Translations under genes and position numbers: made by a program
Assembly: GCF_900046455.1 (NCBI RefSeq)
Contig: NZ_FCOT01000009.1
Location: 186,001 to 250,000, forward strand
DNA length: 64,000 bases
Origin: Cellulomonas timonensis
Lineage (GTDB): Bacteria > Actinomycetota > Actinomycetes > Actinomycetales > Cellulomonadaceae
Direction of reading: 5' to 3'
The notes under the pieces: model-generated
Told to the model about the DNA's origin: nothing
What the model saw: the letters and a program-made list of their open reading frames with translations, nothing else
Database searches by the model: none
Shown: positions 37,075 through 45,534 of the stretch, piece after piece
Layout: each line of letters opens with the position of its first letter
Position numbering within the stretch: the first letter of the stretch is position 1

Positions 37075-37683
37075 GTGTTCGTCAGGTCGTATGAGCCCTT
37101 CGACCGGCAGGACGTGTACGACGTGTGCGTGCGGACGGGCGCCGCGGGCTCGGACGCCCGTGGGTGGTACAGCGACGACGACCTGCTGCCCGACGTGTAC
37201 GCGGGGTCCTATCTGCACCTGGAGCCCGAGCTCGCATTCGTGCTCGACGACGGGGACCGCGCCGTGGGCTACGTGCTCGGCACCGCCGACACCCGGGCGT
37301 GGACGGCGGCGTACCGGCGCCACTGGCTCCCGCTCGTCGCCGCGCGCCACCCCCGGGTGGAGGAGCCGGCCACACCGGAGGACTGGCTGGTGGACCAGCT
37401 CCACCACCCCGAGCAGAACCTGCGCGACGCGCTCGCCGACTACCCCGCCCACCTGCACATCGACCTGCTGCCCGAGCACCAGGGGGCCGGCCACGGGCGC
37501 GAGCTGATGCGGGCCTTCCTCGGCGCGCTCGCCGAGCGGGGCGTCGCCGCCGTGCACCTCGGCGTCGCCGTGGACAACCTCGGCGCGCAGCGGTTCTACG
37601 CCCGGCTCGGCTTCCACCGGATCGAGGCGGCGAGCGACGCGGACGTCACGTACCTGGGCCGCCTCACCGACGTGCCCGTCTGA
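37075..37683 (+). CDS. GNAT-family N-acetyltransferase
   Basis: A 202-residue acetyltransferase with MFVRSYEPFDRQDVYDVCVRTG at the start, an unusual large middle insert (about 75-125), and the acetyl-CoA binding LPEHQGAGHGREL motif near 139-151, then NLGAQRFYARLGF. The N-terminal RSYEP-DxxDVYDVCVRTG pattern recalls the bacterial relatives of the O-GlcNAcase C-terminal domain. Substrate unknown. GTG 37075 has a GAAGGAG SD. It is convergent with the ABC exporter genes. Confidence 0.85.
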   Translation: MFVRSYEPFDRQDVYDVCVRTGAAGSDARGWYSDDDLLPDVYAGSYLHLEPELAFVLDDGDRAVGYVLGTADTRAWTAAYRRHWLPLVAARHPRVEEPATPEDWLVDQLHHPEQNLRDALADYPAHLHIDLLPEHQGAGHGRELMRAFLGALAERGVAAVHLGVAVDNLGAQRFYARLGFHRIEAASDADVTYLGRLTDVPV

Positions 37684-37717
37684 GCACGTCGGCGGGACCC
37701 GCCCCTGCGGCGTCTGG

Positions 37718-39451
37718 TCAGTCGCTCTGCCAGGAGCGCCACAGCGCCGCGTACTCGCCGCCCGCCGCGACCAGCTCGTCGTGGGAGCCGATCTCGGTGA
37801 TGCGCCCGCTGTCGACCACTGCCACCCGGTCCGCGTCGTGCGCGGTGTGCAGGCGGTGCGCGATGGCCACAACGGTGCGCCCCTCGAGCACCGCGGACAG
37901 CGACCGTTCCAGGTGGCGGGCCGCGCGCGGGTCCAGCAGGGATGTCGCCTCGTCCAGCACGAGGGTGTGCGGGTCGAGCAGCACGAGCCGCGCCAGGGCG
38001 ATCTGCTGCGCCTGGGCCGGTGTCAGCGGCGCCCCGCCCGAGCCGACCACCGTGCCGAGCCCGTCGGGCATGGCCTCGACCCAGTCCCACGCGTCCACGG
38101 CCCGCAGCGCGCGCTCGAGCGCGTCGTCGTCGGCCGCCTCCGCCGCGAGGCGCAGGTTCTCGGCGATGGTGCCGACGAAGACGTGGTGCTCCTGGGTGAC
38201 GAGCGCGACGTGCCCGCGCAGCGCGTCGAGCGGCAGCTCCACGAGCGGCACCCCGCCGACGGTCACCGAGCCGCCGGTGGGCGGGTGCACTCCCGCGAGC
38301 ATGCGGCCGAGGGTCGACTTGCCCGCGCCCGACGGCCCGACGACGGCGAGCCGCTCGCCGACCCGCAGGTCCAGGTCGACGCCGTGCAGCACGTCATGGC
38401 CCTCGCGGTAGGCGTAGCGCACCCCGCGCCCCACCACGTGCTCGTCCACCGGCTGGGCCTGTCCGCGCTGCCGGTCCGGGGCGACGTCCGCGACGCCGAC
38501 GATGCGCGCGAGCGATGTCGTGCCCACCTGGATCTCGTCGAGCCAGAAGATCAGCTCGCCGATCGGCCGGATGACCTGCACCGCGTACAGCGCGATCGTG
38601 GTGATCGCGCCGACCGTCGCCTGGCCGGTGGAGATCAGGTGCGCGCCCCAGGCCAGCACGCCGACCACCGGCAGCAGGAACGCCAAGTCGATGCCGGGGA
38701 ACAGGACGGAGCGCAGCCACAGTGTGCGCTTCTCCGCCTCGAAGGCCACGCCGATGTCCCGGTTGAGGCGTGCCCGTCGGCGCGCTCCGAGCCCGAGCGC
38801 GTCGATCGTGCGCGCGCCCTCCACCGACTCGGTGATGGAGCCGCTGATCGTGGCGTAGGACGCGCCCTCGGCGAGGTACGCCGAGGTGGCCCGGCGCAAG
38901 TACCAGCGGCAGACCACGAGGAGCACAGGCGCCCCGGTGAACAGCGCGAGCGCGGCGAGGGGGTTGGTGGCGAGCGCCGCGACGACGGTCAGCACGATGG
39001 TCACGACGGTCACGAGCACGCGGGGCACCCCGAACCGGACGGTGTGCTGCACCCGGTCGATGTCGGTGGTGGTGCGCGAGACGAGGTCGCCCGTCCCGGC
39101 GCGCTCGACAGTGGACAGCGGCAGCCGCGTCACGGTGGTGAGGAACTCCTCGCGGAGCTCCGCGAAGACGGTCTCGCCAAGCACCATCGCGGACCGCTGC
39201 GCGTACCGGACCAGCCCGGTCTGCGCGAGCACGGCGATCGCGAGCACAGCGACCGTGCGGTTGACGTAGGCGGCGTCGGCGCCGTCCGACACGGCGTCGA
39301 CCAGCCGTCCGAGCAGCCACGGGCCCGCCAGCCCGGCGCTCGCGGCCAGGGCGTTGAGCAGCACCACCCAGAGCAGTGGGCGGCGGTGCCGGCTGAGCAG
39401 CCGACCGGTGTGGCGGCGCAGCGTGGGTCCGTCAGCGACGGGCAGCTTCAC
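37718..39451 (-). CDS. ABC exporter half-transporter, ATP-site-competent subunit
   Basis: A 577-residue fusion of six transmembrane helices (1-320) and a nucleotide-binding domain. Walker A GPSGAGKST is at 371-379 (Lys378), the Q-loop Gln is in VTQEHH, Walker B is LVLDEATS (Asp500, Glu501) and the switch His is in AIAHRL. The signature loop is degenerate: LTPAQ near 476-480 instead of LSGGQ. It pairs with the subunit encoded just upstream, which has the opposite defect. GTG 39451 with an AAGGAGG SD overlaps the partner gene by 20 nt, ensuring coupled synthesis. Cargo unknown; drugs, lipids or peptides are typical for this class. Confidence 0.92.
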   Translation of the reverse strand: MKLPVADGPTLRRHTGRLLSRHRRPLLWVVLLNALAASAGLAGPWLLGRLVDAVSDGADAAYVNRTVAVLAIAVLAQTGLVRYAQRSAMVLGETVFAELREEFLTTVTRLPLSTVERAGTGDLVSRTTTDIDRVQHTVRFGVPRVLVTVVTIVLTVVAALATNPLAALALFTGAPVLLVVCRWYLRRATSAYLAEGASYATISGSITESVEGARTIDALGLGARRRARLNRDIGVAFEAEKRTLWLRSVLFPGIDLAFLLPVVGVLAWGAHLISTGQATVGAITTIALYAVQVIRPIGELIFWLDEIQVGTTSLARIVGVADVAPDRQRGQAQPVDEHVVGRGVRYAYREGHDVLHGVDLDLRVGERLAVVGPSGAGKSTLGRMLAGVHPPTGGSVTVGGVPLVELPLDALRGHVALVTQEHHVFVGTIAENLRLAAEAADDDALERALRAVDAWDWVEAMPDGLGTVVGSGGAPLTPAQAQQIALARLVLLDPHTLVLDEATSLLDPRAARHLERSLSAVLEGRTVVAIAHRLHTAHDADRVAVVDSGRITEIGSHDELVAAGGEYAALWRSWQSD

Positions 39452-41267
39452 GGCTGTCCTCCTTCGTCGGCTCGGCGTGCAGAGTCTCGGCGGCGTCCGC
39501 GCCGGAGGTGCGGGAGACCACCGCGCGGTAGGCCTGGGCAGCGGCGTCGTGGCCGTCCATCAGCTCGCGGTGCCGGCCCGTGGCGACGACTCTCCCGTCG
39601 ACGAGCAGCGCGACCTCGTCGGCGGTGTCGAGCACCAGCGGGCTCGCCGTGACCAGCACGGTCGTGCGCCCGGCCCGGGCGCGGGCGAGGCGCCGCGCGA
39701 TCCGGGACTCGGTGTGGGCGTCGACGGCGCTGGTGGGCTCGACCAGCACGAGGACCTCCGCCTCGGTGAGCAGCGCCCGTGCGAGGGCGACCCGCTGGCG
39801 CTGGCCGCCGGAGAGCGACCGGCCCTTCTCCTCGACTTCCCCGGCCAGGCCGCCGGGAACGGAGTCGAGCACGTCCGCGGCATCGGCGACGTGCAGCGCG
39901 GCGAGCATGTCGGCCTCGGTGGCGCGGCCGCGCACGTCGAGCTCCTCGGCGAGGGGCCCGGTGAACAGGGGGGGGGTGGACTCCGCGACGACGATGCGCT
40001 CGCGGACCTCGGCGAGGGGCAGGTCGTCGAGCGCGACGGCGCCCCAGCGGACTGCCGGGGGCGCATCCGGGAGCGGCTCGGGCTCGGCCCTGCCCGACGT
40101 GCCGAACCGGCCGAGCCGCAGCGCGACCGCCGCCGACTCGTCCGGGTCGGCGCTCACCAGGGCCAGGAGGAGGCCGGGCCGCACAACCAGCCCGCTGGCC
40201 TCGTCGAGGATCTCGTCGCCGTGCCCGGGGCGCTCCGCGTCGGAGCCCGCGCCGGTGAGGTCCGCGACCTTGGGCACGCGGAGCACCGCGAGCATCTTGC
40301 GGGTGCCGACGACCACACGCGTGGTGATTCGCATCATCTCGACGGCGGTCCACAGCGGCTGGGTGAGGTAGGCGGCGAAGCCGTAGCACGCGACGAGCTG
40401 GCCGGTGGTGATCTCGCCGGCGATGGCTAGGTGGGAGCCCATCCACACGACGATCGCGAGGAAGGCGCCGGGCAGCAGCGTCTGCAGCGCGTCGAGCAGC
40501 GACTGCGTCTGCGCGACGTGGACGCCGGCCTTGCGCACCTCCTGCGACTGCGCGCGGTAGCGCCCGGCGAACACCTCCTCGCCGCCGATGCCGCGCAGGA
40601 TGCGGAGCCCGGACACGGTGTCCGCGCCCAGTGTCGTGAGCCGCCCCTGGGCCTCGCGCTGTGTGAGCTGACGCCGTTGCAGCGGCTTGACCAGGAACGC
40701 GAGCGCAGCCACGACGACGGGCAGGCCGAGCAGCACGAGCAGGCCCAGCGGCGTCGAGGTGCGCATCAGCACGACGGCGATCACCCCGTAGGCGACCACC
40801 GAGCCGATGGCCCGCGCCAGGTTGGCGTACAGCTCCCCGAGCCAGTGGCTGTCGGTGGCGACGGTGGCCACGACCTCGCCGGTCGGCAGCTCGGCGGTGA
40901 CCCGGTCGCCAGTGCGGGTCACGTGGTGCCCCACGAGCTGGGAGGTGCGGTAGGCCGACCGCAGCCAGTTCTCGACGTCCAGGCGGTGCCCCCACACATT
41001 CGCGACGAGCTGCACCAGGCCGACCGCGGCGAGCACCGCGCAGCCCTTCCACAGCTCCGCGCCCAGGCCGTGCTCGAGCCCGCCGTCGACGATCCGGCCG
41101 ACCAGGTACGGCATGACGGCGGCCGTGACCGCGCCGACGATCCCGACGGCGACCCCGGCCGTCAGCAGGCCCGCCTGCCGCCGCGCCACCCACCAGAGGA
41201 AGGCCGCGGGAGAGGAGAGCGGAGGGGTGCCGGGATCGGGCACGGGCAGATGACGCACGTCGGTCAC
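39432..41267 (-). CDS. ABC exporter half-transporter with degenerate ATP-binding motifs
   Basis: A 611-residue half-transporter, first of the pair. The membrane domain is normal (PYLVGRIVDGGLEHG, about six helices). In the nucleotide domain the signature LSGGQ is intact (485-489) but the other motifs are lost: where Walker A should be it reads LVSADPDESAAVAL near 367-380, the Walker B Asp is Val509 (VLVLVEPTS; GTC instead of GAC), the Q-loop is VAES and the switch His is gone (VTASPL). The subunit can thus complete only one ATP site, with its partner. Start GTG 41267 is the domain-proximal choice; a longer frame upstream has no homology. Confidence 0.88.
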   Translation of the reverse strand: MTDVRHLPVPDPGTPPLSSPAAFLWWVARRQAGLLTAGVAVGIVGAVTAAVMPYLVGRIVDGGLEHGLGAELWKGCAVLAAVGLVQLVANVWGHRLDVENWLRSAYRTSQLVGHHVTRTGDRVTAELPTGEVVATVATDSHWLGELYANLARAIGSVVAYGVIAVVLMRTSTPLGLLVLLGLPVVVAALAFLVKPLQRRQLTQREAQGRLTTLGADTVSGLRILRGIGGEEVFAGRYRAQSQEVRKAGVHVAQTQSLLDALQTLLPGAFLAIVVWMGSHLAIAGEITTGQLVACYGFAAYLTQPLWTAVEMMRITTRVVVGTRKMLAVLRVPKVADLTGAGSDAERPGHGDEILDEASGLVVRPGLLLALVSADPDESAAVALRLGRFGTSGRAEPEPLPDAPPAVRWGAVALDDLPLAEVRERIVVAESTPPLFTGPLAEELDVRGRATEADMLAALHVADAADVLDSVPGGLAGEVEEKGRSLSGGQRQRVALARALLTEAEVLVLVEPTSAVDAHTESRIARRLARARAGRTTVLVTASPLVLDTADEVALLVDGRVVATGRHRELMDGHDAAAQAYRAVVSRTSGADAAETLHAEPTKEDSREAARR

Positions 41268-41467
41268 CGTACGTGCAGGCGCCCACACGCCCGAAGCGCT
41301 TTTCCGTCGCGCCGCCCCCGGCGCCCCGCGCTCCCCGGGGTGAGGACCCGGCCCTGCTCGCCGCTGGGCCCCGCGCCTCAAAACCGCGCGTCCGAGTGGG
41401 CCTGGCGCTGGGCCCGGGGACCCAAGGGGAAGTGCTTCCCCGTCCACCACGCTGGAGCCGTGAGAGG

Positions 41468-41836
41468 TCACTCCTGGGGTGCGGCACGCTCGGCAGGGGC
41501 GCCGAGCGTGACCTTGCTCCCCAAGCGCAGCCCCCAGCGGGCGAAGCTGCCCACCGGCGCCTCGAGCACCGCGTGCCCGCCGCGCACCGGAAGGGTCGCG
41601 CGCCAGGGGCGCAGCACCCGGGTGACGAGGACGGTGCCGTCCGCCGCGAGCACGGCGACGTCGAGCGGCGCCCGCATGCCGATGCCGTGCACCGAGCTCT
41701 CGGGCCGCAGCACGAGCGCGTCGGGCAGCGCGCGCCGGCCGAGCAGGCCCCGCAGGCGCCGCGCCCAGGTGTCGGCGAGCTCGCCCTGGGCGACGACCCG
41801 CCCGTCGAGCGACAGCGGGACGACGGGGTTGGTCAC
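41468..41836 (-). CDS. DUF192 family protein
   Basis: A 122-residue protein with LADTWARRLRGLLGR, ALVLRPESSVHGIGMRAPLDVAVLA and VLRPWRATLPVRGGHAVLEAPVGSFARWGLRLGSKVTL, the hallmarks of DUF192 (ACR/COG1430). The family folds as a small beta-barrel; function unknown. GTG 41836 follows GGAGG. It is divergent from the Tad locus, 158 bp away; DUF192 genes often flank actinobacterial tad clusters, which suggests but does not prove a link. Confidence 0.85.
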   Translation of the reverse strand: MTNPVVPLSLDGRVVAQGELADTWARRLRGLLGRRALPDALVLRPESSVHGIGMRAPLDVAVLAADGTVLVTRVLRPWRATLPVRGGHAVLEAPVGSFARWGLRLGSKVTLGAPAERAAPQE

Positions 41837-41994
41837 GGTTCCTCCGAGGTGTGGCGCGATGTCGGCATTCGTGTCAGATGTCCACTCCTGCGGCTGACGC
41901 GGGTGCGGCCATACGGGGGATTCCTTCGTCTCGCCGTGCATCCGCGCCCCCGGCATCGAATCATGACCGAGGTCCACAAGTCAGGAGCGGTCGT

Positions 41995-42834
41995 TTGTCT
42001 CAGCAGGTCACGGTGGGTGTTCTGGTCGAGCCCACCGACGGAGTCCGCGCCCTTGTCGGTGATGCGCACGTGGTGCTCGCCGACCCCTCGGACATCACAG
42101 CGCTGCCCCAGGCGCTGCCTCGGGCGACCACGCATGTGCTGCTGCTCGGGGAGGCGCGCCACGAGGCGGTGCTGCGCCGGCACGCCGCGCTGCTCGCCGA
42201 CACCGGCCCCTCGGTGACGTGGCTCGCGTTGCCCCATGGGCCCGCGGCCCTGGTGGTGCTGGCACTGCACGCCGCCGCCGCGCGCCTCGACGCGGGGCTG
42301 CTGCCCGACGCGGTCGAGGACCTCGCCCGGCGCACCTGGAGCGGTGCGTGGACGCCCAGCGTCGCCCGCCTCGAGAGCCCCTCGCCGAGCCTCGGCCAGC
42401 ACGCGCGGAGCATGCTGCCCGGTGGCCAGGGGTTCGTCGTGTCCGTCGCCCCGGCCCCCGGGGTGCTGACCGTCGGGGACGCGCCGTCGCCCGAGGACGG
42501 CGCCCCCGCCCGTGAGGCCCTGTACAGCGCGGCCCCCGGCCTGCCCGACGTGGTGCTCCGCACCGCGCTGGGCGTCTCCGGCGCGTCGGAGTGCGTCGAG
42601 CTGCACGGCCTGGTGCTCGACGCGGTCGGCCGGTTCGGCCACGCACGCGCCGTCGAGCTCTTCGCGCTCCCTGCCGACCAGCGTCTCGCCGCGCCCGACG
42701 GCGCCCGGCTCGTCCGATGCGCCGTGTGCGACGCGGTCATCGCCCGCCACCACTGTCCCTACTGCCGAGTGCGTCCCGTCGACGTCGAGGCCACACCCGT
42801 CGTCGTCCCCGAGCCGCTAGGAGCACCGCTGTGA
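41995..42834 (+). CDS. Uncharacterised protein with C-terminal zinc-ribbon motif, Tad locus
   Basis: Not recognised. The 279-residue protein begins LSQQVTVGVLVEPTDGVRALV; the N-terminal half is alpha/beta-like (VLLLGEARHEAVLRRHAALL) and the C-terminus carries CAVC-x7-HHCPYC (about 241-256), a treble-clef or zinc-ribbon pattern. The start is a TTG at 41995: AGGAG (41983-41987) lies 7 nt upstream and no ATG or GTG with an SD fits. The stop overlaps the GTG of the rcpC-like gene, so it heads the pilus operon. It may be a cytosolic regulator or assembly factor. Confidence 0.7.
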   Translation: MSQQVTVGVLVEPTDGVRALVGDAHVVLADPSDITALPQALPRATTHVLLLGEARHEAVLRRHAALLADTGPSVTWLALPHGPAALVVLALHAAAARLDAGLLPDAVEDLARRTWSGAWTPSVARLESPSPSLGQHARSMLPGGQGFVVSVAPAPGVLTVGDAPSPEDGAPAREALYSAAPGLPDVVLRTALGVSGASECVELHGLVLDAVGRFGHARAVELFALPADQRLAAPDGARLVRCAVCDAVIARHHCPYCRVRPVDVEATPVVVPEPLGAPL

Positions 42835-43556
42835 ACCCCCGTCAGCGCCGAGGAGTGCTGTTCGTCCTGCTGTCCGCCCTGTTGGCGGTCGTCGTGTTCG
42901 TGGTCATCGCGGGCTACGTCGGCTCGGTGTCCAGCCAGGTCGGATCGCTGGCCACCGTGTACCGGACGTCCGGGGCCGTGCCCGCCTACGCCGCGCTCAC
43001 CGAGGAGGACCTGGTGGCCGACGAGGTGCCGGCGCGCTGGCTGTCGTCGTCGGCCCAGGTCACCGCGGAGGAGCTGGTGGGCCGCCGGGTGGGGACCAAC
43101 CTGGTGGAGGGCACGATGCTCACGAGCGACATGCTCGTGCCGAAGTCCGACCTGAGCCCCACCGAGCGCGAGATCGCCATCAAGGTGGACGAGGTCACTG
43201 GGGTGGCCGACCGCGTCAAGCCCGGCGACTTCGTCGACATCTACGCGGTGTTCTCCGACGTGCCGGGCCTGCCCAAGCAGGTGCGCGTGCTGGTGCAGAA
43301 CGTGCGGGTGGTGTCGGTGCGCGGCAGCCAGGTGCAGGTCGACGAGCTGAGCTCGACGGGGCAGCAGCGGGTGGTCCCCGTGACGCTCGCGCTGGAGCCG
43401 AATGACGCGCTCGCGGTCACGTACGCGTCGGCCTTCGCCGAGGAGGTCCGCCTCGTGGGGCTGCCCACCGGGACCGGTGAGGACCGCACGGGCGAGCTGG
43501 GCGATTTCGACGCGAGCAGGCTCGGCGGAGTCGCCGTGCCCGAGGGGACGAAGTGA
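42831..43556 (+). CDS. cpaB: RcpC/CpaB-like Flp pilus assembly protein (SAF domain)
   Basis: A 241-residue membrane-anchored protein. Residues about 8-30 form a transmembrane helix (GVLFVLLSALLAVVVFVVIAGYVG). The SAF/RcpC region follows: VPAYAALTEEDLVADEVPARWLS and GRRVGTNLVEGTMLTSDMLV, then VKPGDFVDIYAVF and VVPVTLALEPNDALAVTYASAFAEEVRLVGL. Family members may interact with peptidoglycan or pili outside the membrane. The GTG overlaps the previous stop and its own TGA overlaps the following ATG (TGATG). Confidence 0.85.
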   Translation: MNPRQRRGVLFVLLSALLAVVVFVVIAGYVGSVSSQVGSLATVYRTSGAVPAYAALTEEDLVADEVPARWLSSSAQVTAEELVGRRVGTNLVEGTMLTSDMLVPKSDLSPTEREIAIKVDEVTGVADRVKPGDFVDIYAVFSDVPGLPKQVRVLVQNVRVVSVRGSQVQVDELSSTGQQRVVPVTLALEPNDALAVTYASAFAEEVRLVGLPTGTGEDRTGELGDFDASRLGGVAVPEGTK

Positions 43557-45151
43557 TGGCCGGGATCGTCGTCATCGGCTGTGCCGACCAGTCGCTCGCC
43601 TATGAGCTGCGCGCGCAGCTCGCCGAGGCCGCCGATGTCGAGGTGGTGGCCGTCGCGGAGACGACCACCGAGCTGACGGCCCTCGTGCTCGCGCATGAGC
43701 CACAGGTGGTGCTCGTCCACGACCAGCTCGGCCCCGAGCCCGCGCACCAGGTCATCCGCGACCTGGGCCTGCGCCGCCCGGCGTCGGTGGCGCTGGTGGT
43801 CTCGAGCGACAACGACCCCGAGTCGCTGTCCGCCGCGATGGACGCGGGCGCGCGCGGCGTCGTGGCGTACCCGTTGGCCTACGCCGAGGTGCAGCAGCGC
43901 GTGGTCAATGCGCTGGAGTGGTCGCGGCACATGGGCACGCTGCTGGCCAGCAGCGGCACGGGCGACGGCAGCGTGCGCGGCCGGGCCACCGTCGTGGCGG
44001 TCGCGGGCTCGAAGGGCGGCGTGGGGACCACCACGATCGCCACGCACCTGTGCTGGGACATCCGCCGCGAGGTGCCCGCGCACAAGGTGCTCGTGGTGGA
44101 CCTGGACCTGGAGAAGGGCGACGTGTCGAGCCTCGTCGCCGCCCGGTACCGGTCCTCCGTCGCGGACCTGGCGAAGGTCTCCCAGGACCTGTCGGTGCGC
44201 ACCGTCCAGGACGCCGTCTTCGAGCACGAGTCGGGCCTGCACCTGCTGCTGCCGCCCGAGGACGTGCGCGAGGTCGAGTTCGTGACCCCGGCGGCGGTGC
44301 GGCAGATCATCGCGCTGCTGCGGCAGCAGTACGACCTCGTGGTGATCGACGTGGGCGCCCATGTGACCCCCGTGCAGGCGGCTGTCGTCGAGATCGCCGC
44401 CGAGGTCGTCGCCGTCGTCACCCCGGACCTGGTGAGCCTGCGCGCGCTGCGCCGCAACCTCGGGTGGTGGGAGTCGCTCGCGGTGCGCAAGCCCGAGAAC
44501 GTGCACGTGCTGCTCAACCGGCACAACCGCTCCGACGAGGTGCAGCCCGAGACCGCCCGGCGGATCTCGCCCGCACCCCTGCTCCAGACCGTCATGCCGG
44601 ATCTGGGCCGCCGGCTCGAGCGGGCCACGAACTCGCGCTCGCCCGAGCTCGTCGACGACGCGGCCTGGTGGAAGGCGTTGCGGGCGTTCGGTCGGGAGAT
44701 CGGCGCGGTCCGCCGCGCCGCCCAGCCCGCCGGCCCCGACGACGTCGCCGGACTGGTCGAGGCCGAGTCGCGGCGCCGCCCGCGCCGGGGACCGCGACGC
44801 GGCGACGACACCGGCTCCGCATCGGTGGACCTGCTCGGCGTGCTGCCGTGGCTCGCGCTGGTGTGCGCGCTGCTGTGGCAGCTCGGCGTGACGGGCATGA
44901 CCTACGTGTGGACGGGTCACGCCGCCTCCGCCGCCGCCCGGTCCGTGGCGCTGCACGCCGACGACGCGACGGTGCGCCAGGCCGCGCAGGACGTGTTCCC
45001 GGCGGGGATGCGCGCCCGGCTCGACGTGGGGGTCGGCGGGCCCGACCGGTCGAGCGTGAGCGTCGCGGCCCAGGTGCCGCTGATGATGCCCGGCGTGTTC
45101 AGCACCCCGTGGGACGTGCGGGTGGACCGCCAGGTGGTGAGCGAGCCGTGA
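43556..45151 (+). CDS. TadZ/CpaE-like ATPase fused to a TadE-type pseudopilin domain
   Basis: A 531-residue chimera. Residues 1-120 form an atypical receiver-like domain (VVLVHDQLG, GARGVVAYPL); 140-400 is a MinD/ParA ATPase with AGSKGGVGTTT (K153; the second Lys of the canonical Walker A is replaced by Thr) and VIDVGAHV, as in TadZ/CpaE, which localises the pilus machine. After a basic linker, residues 420 onward are a TadE-like module: G420 then SASVD, a hydrophobic helix (LLGVLPWLALVCALLWQL) and an extracytoplasmic TadE-type domain. D425 replaces the usual Glu at +5. No stop or good start separates the halves. Start ATG 43556 (TGATG overlap). Confidence 0.88.
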   Translation: MAGIVVIGCADQSLAYELRAQLAEAADVEVVAVAETTTELTALVLAHEPQVVLVHDQLGPEPAHQVIRDLGLRRPASVALVVSSDNDPESLSAAMDAGARGVVAYPLAYAEVQQRVVNALEWSRHMGTLLASSGTGDGSVRGRATVVAVAGSKGGVGTTTIATHLCWDIRREVPAHKVLVVDLDLEKGDVSSLVAARYRSSVADLAKVSQDLSVRTVQDAVFEHESGLHLLLPPEDVREVEFVTPAAVRQIIALLRQQYDLVVIDVGAHVTPVQAAVVEIAAEVVAVVTPDLVSLRALRRNLGWWESLAVRKPENVHVLLNRHNRSDEVQPETARRISPAPLLQTVMPDLGRRLERATNSRSPELVDDAAWWKALRAFGREIGAVRRAAQPAGPDDVAGLVEAESRRRPRRGPRRGDDTGSASVDLLGVLPWLALVCALLWQLGVTGMTYVWTGHAASAAARSVALHADDATVRQAAQDVFPAGMRARLDVGVGGPDRSSVSVAAQVPLMMPGVFSTPWDVRVDRQVVSEP

Positions 45152-45534
45152 CCTTCCTCCGGAGGGGTCGGCGCGCATCGTCGGGCAGTCGCCCGACGCA
45201 CCGGCTGCGCGGCGGTGTGGGCCGCGAGCGCGGCAGCGCGAGCATCGAGATGGTCGGCGCGCTGCCGATCATCGTGGTCGTCGTGCTCGTGCTGTTCCAG
45301 GTGTGCGCCGTGGTCTTCGCGACGCAGGCCGCCAATCAAGCGGTGCGGGACGGCGCCCGGGCCATGAGCCTGGGCCGCTCCGTGGAGGCCGCCGTCGACG
45401 CGTCGCTCCCGGGCGGCCTGACCGCGCAGCGGATCACCTATCCGGGCGACGGCGCCGTGCGCCTCGAACTGCGGGCGCCGGGCCTGGCGTTCCTGCCCGA
45501 GGTCGTCATCGAGCGCACGGCGGTCATGCCATGA
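45148..45534 (+). CDS. tadE: TadE-like pseudopilin
   Basis: A 128-residue minor pseudopilin. A basic leader (FLRRGRRASSGSRPTHRLRG) precedes G29, the predicted prepilin peptidase site, then SASIE with Glu34 at +5, followed by a hydrophobic helix (MVGALPIIVVVVLVLFQVCAVVFATQ) and a short extracytoplasmic domain. Pseudopilins of this kind prime or regulate Flp fibre assembly. The GTG start overlaps the previous stop and its TGA overlaps the tadA ATG. Its N-terminal module is a homologue of the module at the C-terminus of the preceding fusion protein. Confidence 0.85.
   Translation: MTFLRRGRRASSGSRPTHRLRGGVGRERGSASIEMVGALPIIVVVVLVLFQVCAVVFATQAANQAVRDGARAMSLGRSVEAAVDASLPGGLTAQRITYPGDGAVRLELRAPGLAFLPEVVIERTAVMP

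Noticed and set aside
39448-41487. A second 679-codon frame on the same strand as ABC subunit 2
   Set aside because: It overlaps the true exporter gene in another frame and has Arg/Gly-rich sequence without motifs.
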